Source: an uncultured Bacteroidales bacterium (GTDB taxonomy: Bacteria > Bacteroidota > Bacteroidia > Bacteroidales > P3). From it: a stretch of DNA of 64,000 nt. Location of the stretch: positions 1 to 64,000 of the forward strand of contig CAMVMX010000011.1 of the NCBI GenBank assembly GCA_947168665.1. The letters are read 5' to 3'. Made by a program: the position numbers and the translations under genes. The notes below the pieces were generated by a model. The model made no database searches, was not told the origin of the DNA, and worked only from the letters and a program-made list of their open reading frames with translations. Positions 34,555-43,172 of the stretch are shown piece by piece (within the stretch, counting starts at the first letter, position 1; each line of letters begins with the position of its first letter).

Positions 34555-35240
34555 CCACCATCCCCCTTCCCAACAAGGGGCTTCTACAACTGCTTTTCGC
34601 AGCCCCCCCTTTTTGTTGTCATACCCATCCTATCGAGGGGCTTCTACAACGCAGCGACGATTTTTACAAAGAGCGTCTTTGTTGTCATACCCTTCCTAAC
34701 GAGGGGCTTCTACAACGGACAGGCTGGCGATTATATCATCGTGATGTTGTCATACCCTTCCTAACGAAGGGCTTCTACAACTATAGATGTCAAACTGCTA
34801 CTTGATGTTTCGTTGTCATACCCTTCCTAACGAGGGGCTTCTACAACAATAGTAGCATTCAACATCAGTTTAATTAGTTGTCATACCCTTCCTAACGAGG
34901 GGCTTCTACAACTGGATACAATTCACAGTGATATCAAGGGAGGTTGTCATACCCTTCCTAACGAGGGGCTTCTACAACAGAACAGCAGTTGCGAAGAAAA
35001 CGGAAGAGTTGTCATACCCTTCCTAACGAGGGGCTTCTACAACTTTCCATTGCAATGAATCTGTAGAATCAAGTTGTCATACCCTTCCTAACGAGGGGCT
35101 TCTACAACTGGGACGCAAAGAAAAAATGCTTGATTATTGTTGTCATACCCTTCCTAACGAGGGGCTTCTACAACCCGACAACCAAATCTTCTTTGACCTT
35201 GACGGTTGTCATACCCTTCCTAACGAGGGGCTTCTACAAC
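34555..35240 (-). CRISPR. Type VI-B CRISPR array: ten 36-bp repeats plus a degenerate terminal repeat
   Basis: On the plus strand the repeat starts GTTGTCATACCC and ends GAGGGGCTTCTACAAC. Repeats begin at 34615, 34681, 34746, 34812, 34877, 34943, 35008, 35073, 35139 and 35205, with spacers of 29-30 bp. The repeat at 34615 has two changes and that at 34746 one; the other eight are identical. A decayed copy at 34555-34590 keeps only its right half and is followed by a 24-bp gap. Decay at the low-coordinate end suggests it is the old, leader-distal end, so transcription would run on the minus strand, the same way as cas13b. The minus-strand repeat begins GTTGTAGAAG and ends GGGTATGACAAC, close to Cas13b repeats I recall. 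An internal stem pairs slightly better on the plus strand, so orientation is not settled. Ends GTTGT/ACAAC pair. Confidence 0.97.
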
Positions 35241-35332
35241 CCCATTCTCTGTTATTCCGTGTATGACATTTACTTATACTACTATATTCCATAAAACAAA
35301 AATTTTAAAATGTTTAATGATTATCTTTCGTT
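35241..35332 (-). promoter_or_regulatory. Probable CRISPR leader
   Basis: This 92-bp AT-rich stretch lies between the cas13b stop codon and the newest-looking repeat. Repeats at this end are all perfect. No exact TTTG/TAnnTTTG pair was found, so either a weak promoter lies here or the array is transcribed by read-through from cas13b. Confidence 0.45.
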
Positions 35333-38300
35333 TCAAGCGTGCTGTCTCAGCCATTCAACCAATTGCGACATCACTTGTGGCAGTTGTATTTTATCCTTTG
35401 GTATAATTTTGACTATCTCATCTTTGTCCATATAGTTATTGTGACTTACCATGTTTCGTATTGCAATAATGTTTTCTTTTGTCTGAGCGTCATACCGACT
35501 GTATTTTTCAATCATTTCTCTAAAGCCAATATACGTTTCTTCTCTCACATAGTCGTCAATCTCGTTTTTGTTATCTTTGTATATGGCATTTTCAATTCTA
35601 TGCACAATCGAAAACACCTCGACACGAGAATTGTCGAACACTTCCAGCTCGCGTCTAATATCATCTTGTTTAAAAGTCTTATCATCAAATAACGAGAGCA
35701 GGTATCCCACACGCGGATCGAAAACCATACGATAGAAATCGCCAATATTCTTTAATTTCAAGTCGTCGCAGCTTATCTCTTTTTTCAAACCAGTCGACTT
35801 ATTTTCCTTCCACAATTCCACTTTTACCGTAAGGGATGATATTTGTTGATTAAGGGTATTGTCCTTTGGCCCGTCTTCTCGTCCTATGGGTTGTATATTG
35901 CTCAACTTAAAATCTTGTAGGCTATTTATAAACTTATCCCCAAGTACTCTCTGTTTAAATAACAAGTCCTTCGACATAAGGAACAATAACATGTCCTGAG
36001 TCTTGTAGCGTCTTATTGCTTTCTCATTATCTCGACAGAAATTAAGTCGCTTTCGATAGTCATCATTATTGTTCTTTTTCTCTTTCTTCAATTGCTGGAG
36101 CAGTTTACATATCTCCTCTTCCGATTTATATTCCCCTTTATTCTCAGATAGTTTATAATACCTTTTGAACACTGGGTCATCTGACAAATAGAACGGCTGA
36201 CTTTTATCCTTGTATTTCTCCTCGAAATAGACTCTTATGAGATAAGCAGCATTATTTAGTTGACTATCACTCAAATCCTTAATATGTGTTTTTATCACAT
36301 TGTCCCTCTTTAGTTTTGCAACAATGGCTTCGGTAAACAACCCATCGGGCAGCTGCAACGTATCTTTATAGCGCAATGCCAATTCTCTTATATATTGCAG
36401 ATCCTTTGCTTTATGGTTATTGAGACCATCGTGTAAAAAGTATGCTTCCTTAAAACTCTTACTGTCACGAACATTTTTCAAATACTTTTCTTTCTCATTC
36501 AGATATTTTTTATAGAAATCCAACGTGCCAGATATGCGTTTCTCCATCACCTTATCAAGGAAAGGATGTTTGTTCTTGCTTGTTGAATCGATGAGGCCTG
36601 CATTCGAAAACAGCTCTCCCAATTTTGTATGTTTACACTCCACCGTGCTTCCTGTGTAGGTGGCAATGGCCCCCTGCATAACGTCATAATCAAATCCTGT
36701 GAGTTTGCCTTGATGATTCTTTTCCATATCGGCCGGTTGCATCTTCATAATATCTTTCGCCAGATATTGTGCCAGCTTGCCTGGACGTAAATCTATTTTT
36801 TCCTTATCTGCAGTGCGTTTCTTTTTATCATTGTTGTCTTGCTCGGCCCTTTCAATACTATTCTTTATTTTCTGTATTTCTTGGATTTCTCTGCAAACTT
36901 TTTCTTTTGCCCAGTTGTTGAAATCGGTTTCTGCTTTGGCTTCTTCAACTTCTCTGCTACCACCACTTATTCCTATCAAATAATCAACAATTTTTACAGG
37001 CAAGTTCCTTACTTGTAAACAATAAGCATTGTAATCAATTTCCCAGCAATAGTCTTGTCTCAAAAAAGTATCCAATTCGCCCTTTCTTCTTTTTATTTCT
37101 GTTTTACGCTCATCCTTGTTGCCGGGAAGAGGAGTGCCAAAATATGCCTTGCGGCTCCCTTCTGCTATTTCGACAAGCAATCGAAGCATGTTCTCCCTGA
37201 ATCCCTTTATAATACCACTGGGGTCTCCACCTAAATGATGAAGGAACAGGAGTGCTGGCAAGTCATAGACACTCAGCCAACATTTAGGAATCTGACAGTT
37301 TTCATTATTCTCACACCCTCCGCGAGGCCACTCCACAGTCCAGTCGTCACCATTCTTTTGAGGGGTGGGTATTGTTGGAAGAAAGCAGTTTTTTTCGTCC
37401 AATATATTTTGACCTAAGTCATTCCACGTTAATCCAATCCTGTTGCTGTTAATGATATACGATGTCCGGCTATTTGTGAGGTATGGCTTTGTATTTGCAG
37501 TATCTCTGGTGTATTCCTCCTCCTGCTCAGTCCACCGAATCAGATTCTTGTAATTTTCTTTGCGCAACGGTTCCATTTTTTGGATAGGTCCAAATCCATT
37601 AATTTCTTTTTGCAATATCCGCACACGGTTAGGTTTGTTGGCATCAATGGCCTTTTTGTTGTAGAACTTGTAACGGTATGTGCCAAGCCTGACTTGAAAA
37701 GCCATTCCATTCAAAATGTCCAACTCATCAATATACCTCAATGCCAATATGGGGAACCTGTCTCCATGTCGTTTCATCTCAATATATTCTCCATCAGCCA
37801 AACCATCAACCACAAATAATTCCCTACCATCTTTACTGAGTGTCCTATACAATTCGTCAGGGCATTTTTGCAATTCATTCAGCATGTCTATCCCCAAGGC
37901 GGCTTTGGGATCATTACTTTCCACCTCGATACGCCCTTTCGGCAACTTTATGGTGTCTGAACAAAAAATTCTGGCCAACACCTTATTCTTTTCCGCACTG
38001 AATGGGCTGTGTCCTCCCTTTCCTCGAGATGTGAAAAGCTTTGATTGCTGGAGAAACTGATAAGCATATTTCTTTTGCAACAATTTGCATATCAAGAAAG
38101 CTATATCCATGTCGGACAAAAGCGCATTGTCGTCATCGCCCATATTTAAATAGGCTTCTTTATCTATGAACTCCATTTCTTTTTTACTAAGACACATTTC
38201 TTGCGCAACGGCTTTCCTCTCCAACATCAAGGCGGTTTGCAATGGCTTGAACGAAGTATCCTTGCCTTCGGCTTTCTTTTTTACCGACAACAAACGGCTT

Positions 38301-38749
38301 TCTTCGTCCTTCGCATTGTTCCTTTTGTGTTGTGTATGGGTATATTCATTACGTCGATAGTCAATAATTTTGATTATGTCGCCTAATGTACGAGATACAT
38401 CTTCGTTTGTAGGTTCCTCCCGACCATCTTTCAAAAGCTTAAACAAAAATGGGATACTCCTCTCCAGCTCTTCTCTTACTTTGGCCACCAGTTCTGGTTT
38501 CACCAGATCCGCATAATGTACTATCTTCATTTGGTCCATCTCCGATGCCTTCACTTTATCGACCACATCTACTTTTTTCCCTATATACATCAGGGTGTCG
38601 AAGAGGTTCATCTGGGCCATGTTGAGGTAGGCGGCATACACCGGTCTCAGCTCGGCACTGTGGCTGTCGGGCTTTTCGCAGCCTTCACTTCTGCGGGTCT
38701 TGGGGGGTACTGCGGGTTTACTGAATCTGTTACTTGGGTTGTTCTCCAT
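35333..38749 (-). CDS. cas13b: Cas13b, type VI-B RNA-guided RNA-targeting nuclease
   Basis: This 1,138-residue effector processes its crRNA and, once paired with target RNA, cleaves RNA in cis and in trans. Both HEPN catalytic motifs are intact: R133-N-E-Y-T-H138 near the N-terminus and R1098-N-M-V-S-H1103 near the C-terminus. Their placement at the two ends is the mark of Cas13b, as opposed to Cas13a, c or d. The length is within the family range (about 1,050-1,250). The central region is very lysine-rich. The DNA is AT-rich against GC-richer neighbours, in keeping with horizontal gain. A promoter lies about 100 bp upstream. No cas1, cas2, csx27 or csx28 gene is in the window, so adaptation must be supplied elsewhere or is lost, and the locus resembles effector-only VI-B. 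The first 30 residues are polar and may be disordered. Start ATG 38749. Confidence 0.96.
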   Translation of the reverse strand: MENNPSNRFSKPAVPPKTRRSEGCEKPDSHSAELRPVYAAYLNMAQMNLFDTLMYIGKKVDVVDKVKASEMDQMKIVHYADLVKPELVAKVREELERSIPFLFKLLKDGREEPTNEDVSRTLGDIIKIIDYRRNEYTHTQHKRNNAKDEESRLLSVKKKAEGKDTSFKPLQTALMLERKAVAQEMCLSKKEMEFIDKEAYLNMGDDDNALLSDMDIAFLICKLLQKKYAYQFLQQSKLFTSRGKGGHSPFSAEKNKVLARIFCSDTIKLPKGRIEVESNDPKAALGIDMLNELQKCPDELYRTLSKDGRELFVVDGLADGEYIEMKRHGDRFPILALRYIDELDILNGMAFQVRLGTYRYKFYNKKAIDANKPNRVRILQKEINGFGPIQKMEPLRKENYKNLIRWTEQEEEYTRDTANTKPYLTNSRTSYIINSNRIGLTWNDLGQNILDEKNCFLPTIPTPQKNGDDWTVEWPRGGCENNENCQIPKCWLSVYDLPALLFLHHLGGDPSGIIKGFRENMLRLLVEIAEGSRKAYFGTPLPGNKDERKTEIKRRKGELDTFLRQDYCWEIDYNAYCLQVRNLPVKIVDYLIGISGGSREVEEAKAETDFNNWAKEKVCREIQEIQKIKNSIERAEQDNNDKKKRTADKEKIDLRPGKLAQYLAKDIMKMQPADMEKNHQGKLTGFDYDVMQGAIATYTGSTVECKHTKLGELFSNAGLIDSTSKNKHPFLDKVMEKRISGTLDFYKKYLNEKEKYLKNVRDSKSFKEAYFLHDGLNNHKAKDLQYIRELALRYKDTLQLPDGLFTEAIVAKLKRDNVIKTHIKDLSDSQLNNAAYLIRVYFEEKYKDKSQPFYLSDDPVFKRYYKLSENKGEYKSEEEICKLLQQLKKEKKNNNDDYRKRLNFCRDNEKAIRRYKTQDMLLFLMSKDLLFKQRVLGDKFINSLQDFKLSNIQPIGREDGPKDNTLNQQISSLTVKVELWKENKSTGLKKEISCDDLKLKNIGDFYRMVFDPRVGYLLSLFDDKTFKQDDIRRELEVFDNSRVEVFSIVHRIENAIYKDNKNEIDDYVREETYIGFREMIEKYSRYDAQTKENIIAIRNMVSHNNYMDKDEIVKIIPKDKIQLPQVMSQLVEWLRQHA

Positions 38750-38851
38750 AGTGTTTACAAGTTATTCCATTTTTATATCTTGACAGACATCGCCGCTGCG
38801 ACACAATCGGGTTGCGGCAGGACGCAGCCGGTATCATTCCTAATCGGTTTG

Positions 38852-38882
38852 CAAAGATACACAATTTATTTGGATTGGCAAG
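38852..38882 (-). promoter_or_regulatory. Promoter of cas13b
   Basis: On the minus strand CTTG (one mismatch to TTTG), 19 nt, then TATCTTTG (38859-38852). Predicted leader about 95 nt. Confidence 0.6.
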
Positions 38883-38920
38883 GTTTTCGTATGGATGTCG
38901 GAGTGGATTGACAAATAAAT

Positions 38921-38945
38921 GGGGCAAGCGTCCTGTGCTTGCCCC
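38921..38945 (-). terminator. Probable terminator of the four-helix-bundle gene
   Basis: GGGGCAAGC and GCTTGCCCC form a perfect nine-base stem. On the minus strand it is followed by ATTTATTT. It separates the upstream gene (stop at 39056) from the cas13b promoter, so the two are probably independent transcripts. Confidence 0.55.
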
Positions 38946-39055
38946 GACAGGGATGATGCGTATGTGTGTTTCGGCGGGTTTGCCGATAGTGCCGACAGCC
39001 TTTCCCCGAGCCATGCCCCGCCGCCTTCCGTCCTTTCTTCCTTCGGGCGTTTGGT

Positions 39056-39895
39056 TTACTCGTGCTGGTGGCGGGTGTCGGCGGTGCGTTGTTTCAGTGC
39101 CTCGTAGGCCTTCTGCCAGCGGGCGGCCTCGGCCTGGGCCTGCGCCAGCTGCTGCTGGAGGAGGGGTACCATCTGTTCCAGCTCGGCCAGGCGGCTGTCC
39201 TGCCGCTGGCGGTAGCCTGTGCGGGCCTGGTACATCCGTTCCTTGATGCCGCCTTCGGTGACGAAGCGTTTCTGCATGGTGGCAATGAGCTTGTGGAGCA
39301 TCGCGATGGCTTGATGAATCAGGGTGATGCAGAGGTTGGCGATCTCCTCGTCGCCCATGTGCCGTATGGATTGGGCATAGTTTTTCATGAACTCATCGCT
39401 GCGGGCGTAAGCTCTCATCTTCTCGTAGCGGTGATGGAGGGCGCCCCACTGCTGGAGGTTGCGCACCCGCAGATAGTCCTCATAGTCGTCGAGCAGCTCT
39501 TCGAGGCTGGCTTTGGCCACGTTGGTGAGTTTGATTTCCGTCTCGCTTGATGTGGCGGCGGCCTGGTTGCCCTCCGCTATGTTCTGCTTGCCGCTGCGGG
39601 CGGCCTGCACCATCTGGTCGACGGTGCGGTCGCCCCGGCCGAGGAAGCGTTGCGTGAAGTAGTAGGTGATGTCGTAGATGGCCTCGGCCACTTGATACAC
39701 CCTCAGGTGGCGATAGTGGCCATATTGGTGCAGAAAGTTGTACTGGCTGCCCTGGGCACTCTGACTACTCTGATTATTCAGAACACTCTGATTATTCGGA
39801 GCATTCTGACTACTCTGAATACTCTGATTATTCTGAGCATTCTGATTATTCAGATTGCTTTGATTTTCCAGGTTGCTGTCGAAACTCTTGTCCAT
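39056..39895 (-). CDS. Four-helix-bundle (suffix-type) protein with N/Q-rich repeat N-terminus
   Basis: This 279-residue protein has three parts. Residues about 1-52 are low complexity, made of six-residue repeats of the kind NLNNQN, AQNNQS and VLNNQS. Residues about 56-150 match the four-helix-bundle family related to the 23S rRNA intervening-sequence protein and Avd (QMVQAARSGKQNIAEGNQAA, SLEELLDDYEDYLR). Then come a suffix segment (GDEEIANLCITLIHQA and TEGGIKERMYQAR) and a coiled-coil tail rich in Gln, Ala and Leu. Family members bind nucleic acid or act as adaptors; the specific role is unknown. It is encoded next to cas13b on the same strand, but a hairpin and a separate promoter intervene. 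Confidence 0.8.
   Translation of the reverse strand: MDKSFDSNLENQSNLNNQNAQNNQSIQSSQNAPNNQSVLNNQSSQSAQGSQYNFLHQYGHYRHLRVYQVAEAIYDITYYFTQRFLGRGDRTVDQMVQAARSGKQNIAEGNQAAATSSETEIKLTNVAKASLEELLDDYEDYLRVRNLQQWGALHHRYEKMRAYARSDEFMKNYAQSIRHMGDEEIANLCITLIHQAIAMLHKLIATMQKRFVTEGGIKERMYQARTGYRQRQDSRLAELEQMVPLLQQQLAQAQAEAARWQKAYEALKQRTADTRHQHE
39767..39856. repeat. 18-bp coding minisatellite (five units)
   Basis: Units ACTCTGATTATTCAGAAC, ACTCTGATTATTCGGAGC, ATTCTGACTACTCTGAAT, ACTCTGATTATTCTGAGC and ATTCTGATTATTCAGATT follow without gaps. They encode the hexapeptide repeats of the N/Q-rich N-terminus. Copy number may vary between strains. Confidence 0.8.
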
Positions 39896-39917
39896 TGCCG
39901 ACTTTTTTGGGGGGAGG

Positions 39918-41069
39918 TTAGCGGCTTTGGCGTTTGACCGCCGGGCGCAGGATGCGCATTTCGCGGTAGCGGAAGCCTATGCCTACCTGCGCGTTGAGGG
40001 TGATGCCGCGCGGGGTGTCGACGATGCTGCGGAAGCGGTCGAAACTGACATACACCTTGGTCTGCAGACTCATGCCATACAGTTCGGTGCTGACCCTTCC
40101 GGCCGACTGGGCCTGGGTAAGGTCATACTGCGCGTCGACCCCCACACGCCAGCAGCCCTCGCTGGGGCCGCCACTGGCTCCCTCGTCGGGGGTGCTGTAA
40201 TATACTCCCTGGAGGCCGTAGCCCACAAAGGGGGTGAGGGTGAGACGGCGGTTGCTGACGACGGAATAGCCATAGTCGACATGGAGGTCGAGGGTCATGA
40301 TTTTGTCGTTCCAGTAGAGCAGGTTGTCCGGGTTGACGGTCAGGATGGAGTCGGGCTTGCAGCGGCCCCCGCCCACGTAAAAACCGAAGGTGAACACGTT
40401 GCGGCCGCCGCCGCCAAACATGTCGAAATAGTATCCGCCGCTGGGCGCGAAATAGCGATGGATGTCGCCCATGAAGAACTTGGTGCCGAAGCCCATCGAC
40501 ATGCCGAAACAGCCGTCGGGACGCATGCCCTCCACCTTGTTGGCCAGGGCGTGCTTCTCGACCATGAGGGGGGTGACGGAATCCATCTGGCGGCGGATGG
40601 CCTGTTCCCACCACAGCACCTCGGCGGTGTCGTTGCCGAAGTTCGACGCGCGGCAGAAGCTGTCGACCTCGTGGGTGAGCAGACGCATGCGGTAGTCCAT
40701 ATTGACGGTGCCGCCAGTGTCCACCACCACCTGCAGCCGGCGGCGGTGCAGCTCGGCAATGTTGAAGACCACCTGGTTGTAGCGCAGCTGCGCGGGCGTG
40801 CGGAACGCCCCGTCCACCCACGACATCTCTTTGTTGGCGAAGGCCACGGCGGTGCTGACCATCACGGAGCCGCCGTCGACATCGTGCTTGCGGGGGACGA
40901 CATCGAGGCCGAATTCAAGATAGGAATGCTCCGCGCCGATACTCTTGTCGACAACGGTGAAGTCGTTCCAGGTGAGGGGTCCTTTCTCCCAATAGCGGGG
41001 TGTTTTCTGCCCCAGGGCCATGAGCGGAAGGAGCAGGAGGAGTGCGGCTGATAGTGCTGATTTGTTCAT
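39918..41069 (-). CDS. Exported Bacteroidetes protein, probable outer-membrane beta-barrel
   Basis: This 383-residue protein has a clear signal peptide (SALSAALLLLLPLMALGQ). The next segment, RYWEKGPLTWNDFTV, is reminiscent of DUF922-like exported proteins. A second half is rich in alternating aromatic strands (FTFGFYVGGGRCKP, LDLHVDYGYSVVS, LTPFVGYGLQGVYYS), as in small outer-membrane barrels. No enzyme motif is seen. It is the first of the envelope genes in this block and lies 22 bp upstream of the four-helix-bundle gene, so the two may be co-transcribed. The function is unknown. Confidence 0.65.
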   Translation of the reverse strand: MNKSALSAALLLLLPLMALGQKTPRYWEKGPLTWNDFTVVDKSIGAEHSYLEFGLDVVPRKHDVDGGSVMVSTAVAFANKEMSWVDGAFRTPAQLRYNQVVFNIAELHRRRLQVVVDTGGTVNMDYRMRLLTHEVDSFCRASNFGNDTAEVLWWEQAIRRQMDSVTPLMVEKHALANKVEGMRPDGCFGMSMGFGTKFFMGDIHRYFAPSGGYYFDMFGGGGRNVFTFGFYVGGGRCKPDSILTVNPDNLLYWNDKIMTLDLHVDYGYSVVSNRRLTLTPFVGYGLQGVYYSTPDEGASGGPSEGCWRVGVDAQYDLTQAQSAGRVSTELYGMSLQTKVYVSFDRFRSIVDTPRGITLNAQVGIGFRYREMRILRPAVKRQSR

Positions 41070-41165
41070 TAATCTGGATATTTGATTGTTACTTTTTATT
41101 GCGCAGACGATAGGTGTTTCATCTATAAGTTTTTAGTGCAGCCGGTGCTGCTTAAAGTCCGATTG

Positions 41166-41173
41166 CAAAGATA
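41166..41173 (-). promoter_or_regulatory. -7 element upstream of the beta-barrel gene
   Basis: CAAAGATA on the plus strand is TATCTTTG on the minus strand, about 97 bp before ATG 41069. The remainder of the 41070-41567 gap shows no gene I would defend. Confidence 0.5.
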
Positions 41174-41567
41174 CGCTTTTTTCCGCAGGTAAAAACCCGT
41201 CGGCACTTCTATTTTTCCTCCATGCCGCGTTTTTTTCCTTTCGGTCTGCCTTCGCCCGCCGTCCGCCACAAGGCCATTGCCGGCGACCGACTTGTACGGA
41301 CGCCGGATAATGATGTGGGGTTTAAGTGAGATAATCATGGCGTGGATGGAGCGAAGGGAGTGTGGACCATGCTTTTTGAGTTCTACGTTTGTGAAGCGGC
41401 CTTATTGCATGCTGTTGCCGCAGTATGTTGCTGACGGGGCGCGGCGGCTTGGCAATGATGGATGGCCGCACAGCTCCGCGTGCCTTGTGCGGGGGTGTGA
41501 TGTTCAGCATCGTCAATGCCGTTGGGGGAGAGGCTGCCCCCGGCTGGGACGTGGACAAAATGATGAA

Positions 41568-41601
41568 AGTAAAGGCTGCCCTGAGTGGGGCAGCCTTTAC
41601 T
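41568..41601 (-). terminator. Hairpin terminator of the ExbB/ExbD operon
   Basis: AGTAAAGGCTGCCC and GGGCAGCCTTTACT form a perfect 14-base stem around a six-base loop, 22 bp after the last exbD stop. There is no long T tract, but a run of such length is unlikely by chance. It may work in both directions. Confidence 0.7.
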
Positions 41602-41623
41602 GTATGCAGAGTCGGCAGGGCGC

Positions 41624-42097
41624 TTAGCGGCGCTCGCCGTGGGCGGCATTGTAGAAAATTTTGAATGCGCCGGAGTTGCGGAGCTCCTGTTTGATGTCGG
41701 AGATGAGACCCATCTTGGTGTCCTTGTCGGCCTTGATGGAGAAGGTGACGAAGGGACGGTCGGCCTCGGGGCGGCCGGTGACTTCTTCCTCGACGAAGAG
41801 GGGGATGTCGCCGACTTCGGAAATCTGGTCGTTGAGCTGAATACGGGATTCAGTGCCATATTTCTTCTGCCATTCGCCGGCCATGGGGGTACCGACGTTG
41901 ATGTAGCTGACGAGGCTCTTCTTTTGGAGTTTGATGGTCTCGGTGGCCTTGGGGACCTTGATGGTGACATAGAGCGAGCTTTCACGCATCGTAGTGATGG
42001 TCATGAAGAAGAACAGGAGCATGAAAATAATATCGGACATGGAGCCCATGTTGAGGGCAGGAGTCTCTTTTGATTTTTTACCAGTGAATCTTGCCAT
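41624..42097 (-). CDS. exbD: ExbD/TolR-family biopolymer transport protein (second copy)
   Basis: This 157-residue protein has a single N-terminal membrane helix containing the functional aspartate (MGSMSDIIFMLLFFFMTIT) and a periplasmic domain. With ExbB it converts the proton gradient into motion used by TonB- or Tol-type partners. It overlaps the upstream exbD by one base, so the two ExbD proteins are made together, possibly as a mixed stator. It ends the operon before the hairpin at 41568. Confidence 0.9.
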   Translation of the reverse strand: MARFTGKKSKETPALNMGSMSDIIFMLLFFFMTITTMRESSLYVTIKVPKATETIKLQKKSLVSYINVGTPMAGEWQKKYGTESRIQLNDQISEVGDIPLFVEEEVTGRPEADRPFVTFSIKADKDTKMGLISDIKQELRNSGAFKIFYNAAHGERR

Positions 42098-42669
42098 TAT
42101 TTTCTATCTCCTATCTTTGTAGGCTCTGCCTCGGAAATAGCAATGGGGATTGCTTGGTCGATGGCATCGGCCTGGGGTTCGGAAAGGTCGGCGTATTTGC
42201 GACCGAATTTTACTTGTGACAGTTCGTTGCGCATCTCGACGATAGCGGCTTGCAGTTCGTTCTGCACGGCTATGTACATGTCGTAGGATGTACCACGGTC
42301 GTTTTGCAGCGATATAACACCTTTTGAGACGTCCATCATGCCCAGCATGGGGATTTCCATCTGGATTTTCTCAGGCAGGTTGGGCAGGTTGTTGGGGTTC
42401 CCGAGGAACTCCTTGGCGCGGTCTTTCAGGTCGCGGAGGTCGCCCACTTCACCATTGAAGAGCAGACGGTCTTTGCTGTTGACTTTGACGACGAAGATGT
42501 TACGTTCCTTAACATCAGGTTTTTCCTGATTCTCGGGTAAGGGTGGCGGCAAACGACGAGCAATACCCTGATCTGTGTTGATGTTGGAGACCAATAGGAA
42601 GAAGGCCAACAGCAGGAACGAGATGTCGGACATTGAACTGGTGTTTAAGCCAGGTGTTTTTCTTCCCAT
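42097..42669 (-). CDS. exbD: ExbD/TolR-family biopolymer transport protein (first copy)
   Basis: This 190-residue protein has the same plan as its neighbour: N-terminal helix SSMSDISFLLLAFFLLVSN with the key aspartate, then a longer periplasmic domain and a polar C-terminal tail. The GIARRLPPPLPENQ stretch after the helix is typical of Bacteroidetes ExbD. Paired ExbD genes of unequal length are usual in this phylum. Confidence 0.9.
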   Translation of the reverse strand: MGRKTPGLNTSSMSDISFLLLAFFLLVSNINTDQGIARRLPPPLPENQEKPDVKERNIFVVKVNSKDRLLFNGEVGDLRDLKDRAKEFLGNPNNLPNLPEKIQMEIPMLGMMDVSKGVISLQNDRGTSYDMYIAVQNELQAAIVEMRNELSQVKFGRKYADLSEPQADAIDQAIPIAISEAEPTKIGDRK

Positions 42670-42674
42670 AGTTC

Positions 42675-43118
42675 TTACTTTTTCTTGTTTGATTTGGGCA
42701 TTACTTCAGTTACCAGGATGGCGAGGGCAGCACCGATGACAATGATGTAGCTCAGGATGCAGGCAGCACCGATGAGTTTGGAGGTGCCTTCGGTGATACC
42801 GTACTTGACGAGGTCGACATCGCCGCCCTTGGCCAGCACGAAGGAGACCACAAGGAGGACTACGATGAGGGCAATGAGAAGCAGGAATTTGACCAGGTAG
42901 CCTTTTTCTGATTTAAAGCGGTCGAGCAGTTTCTTGCAGAGGAACACCACGATGGCCAGTATGGAGAAGCCAATCATGATGACCAGCAGCCAGAAAGCGA
43001 TGTCGAACATGCCGGAGTTGTTGACGGTATTCAAGGCGAACACAAAGGCAAACACCGTGGTGACGATTGCCAGGGCCAAGAGTGCCAACGTTAATATTTT
43101 ATCAGTTTTTTCTTTCAT
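42675..43118 (-). CDS. Small membrane protein of the ExbB/ExbD cluster
   Basis: This 147-residue protein has four predicted membrane helices (LTLALLALAIVTTVFAFVFA, AFWLLVIMIGFSILAIVVFL, FLLLIALIVVLLVVSFVLA and CILSYIIVIGAALAILV). It is encoded between exbB and exbD with 5 bp to exbD. No known motif. Its steady position in the operon suggests a part in assembly or stability of the ExbB/ExbD complex; that is inference. Confidence 0.75.
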   Translation of the reverse strand: MKEKTDKILTLALLALAIVTTVFAFVFALNTVNNSGMFDIAFWLLVIMIGFSILAIVVFLCKKLLDRFKSEKGYLVKFLLLIALIVVLLVVSFVLAKGGDVDLVKYGITEGTSKLIGAACILSYIIVIGAALAILVTEVMPKSNKKK

Positions 43119-43172
43119 AACAGTTTAAGGAATTAGGGTTTGTAATTGAATTGAAGGACTTCCTTATAACTA

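Noticed and set aside
33390-34805. A 471-codon plus-strand frame spanning corA and part of the array
   Set aside because: It is the complement of corA joined to CRISPR repeats translated in sequence; the corA strand has all the family motifs.
38516-39055. A csx27 or csx28 gene next to cas13b
   Set aside because: The only frames here are short shadows on the opposite strand without membrane helices or HEPN motifs.
39056-39895. Diversity-generating retroelement, because of the Avd-like bundle
   Set aside because: No reverse transcriptase, template repeat or variable repeat is found nearby.
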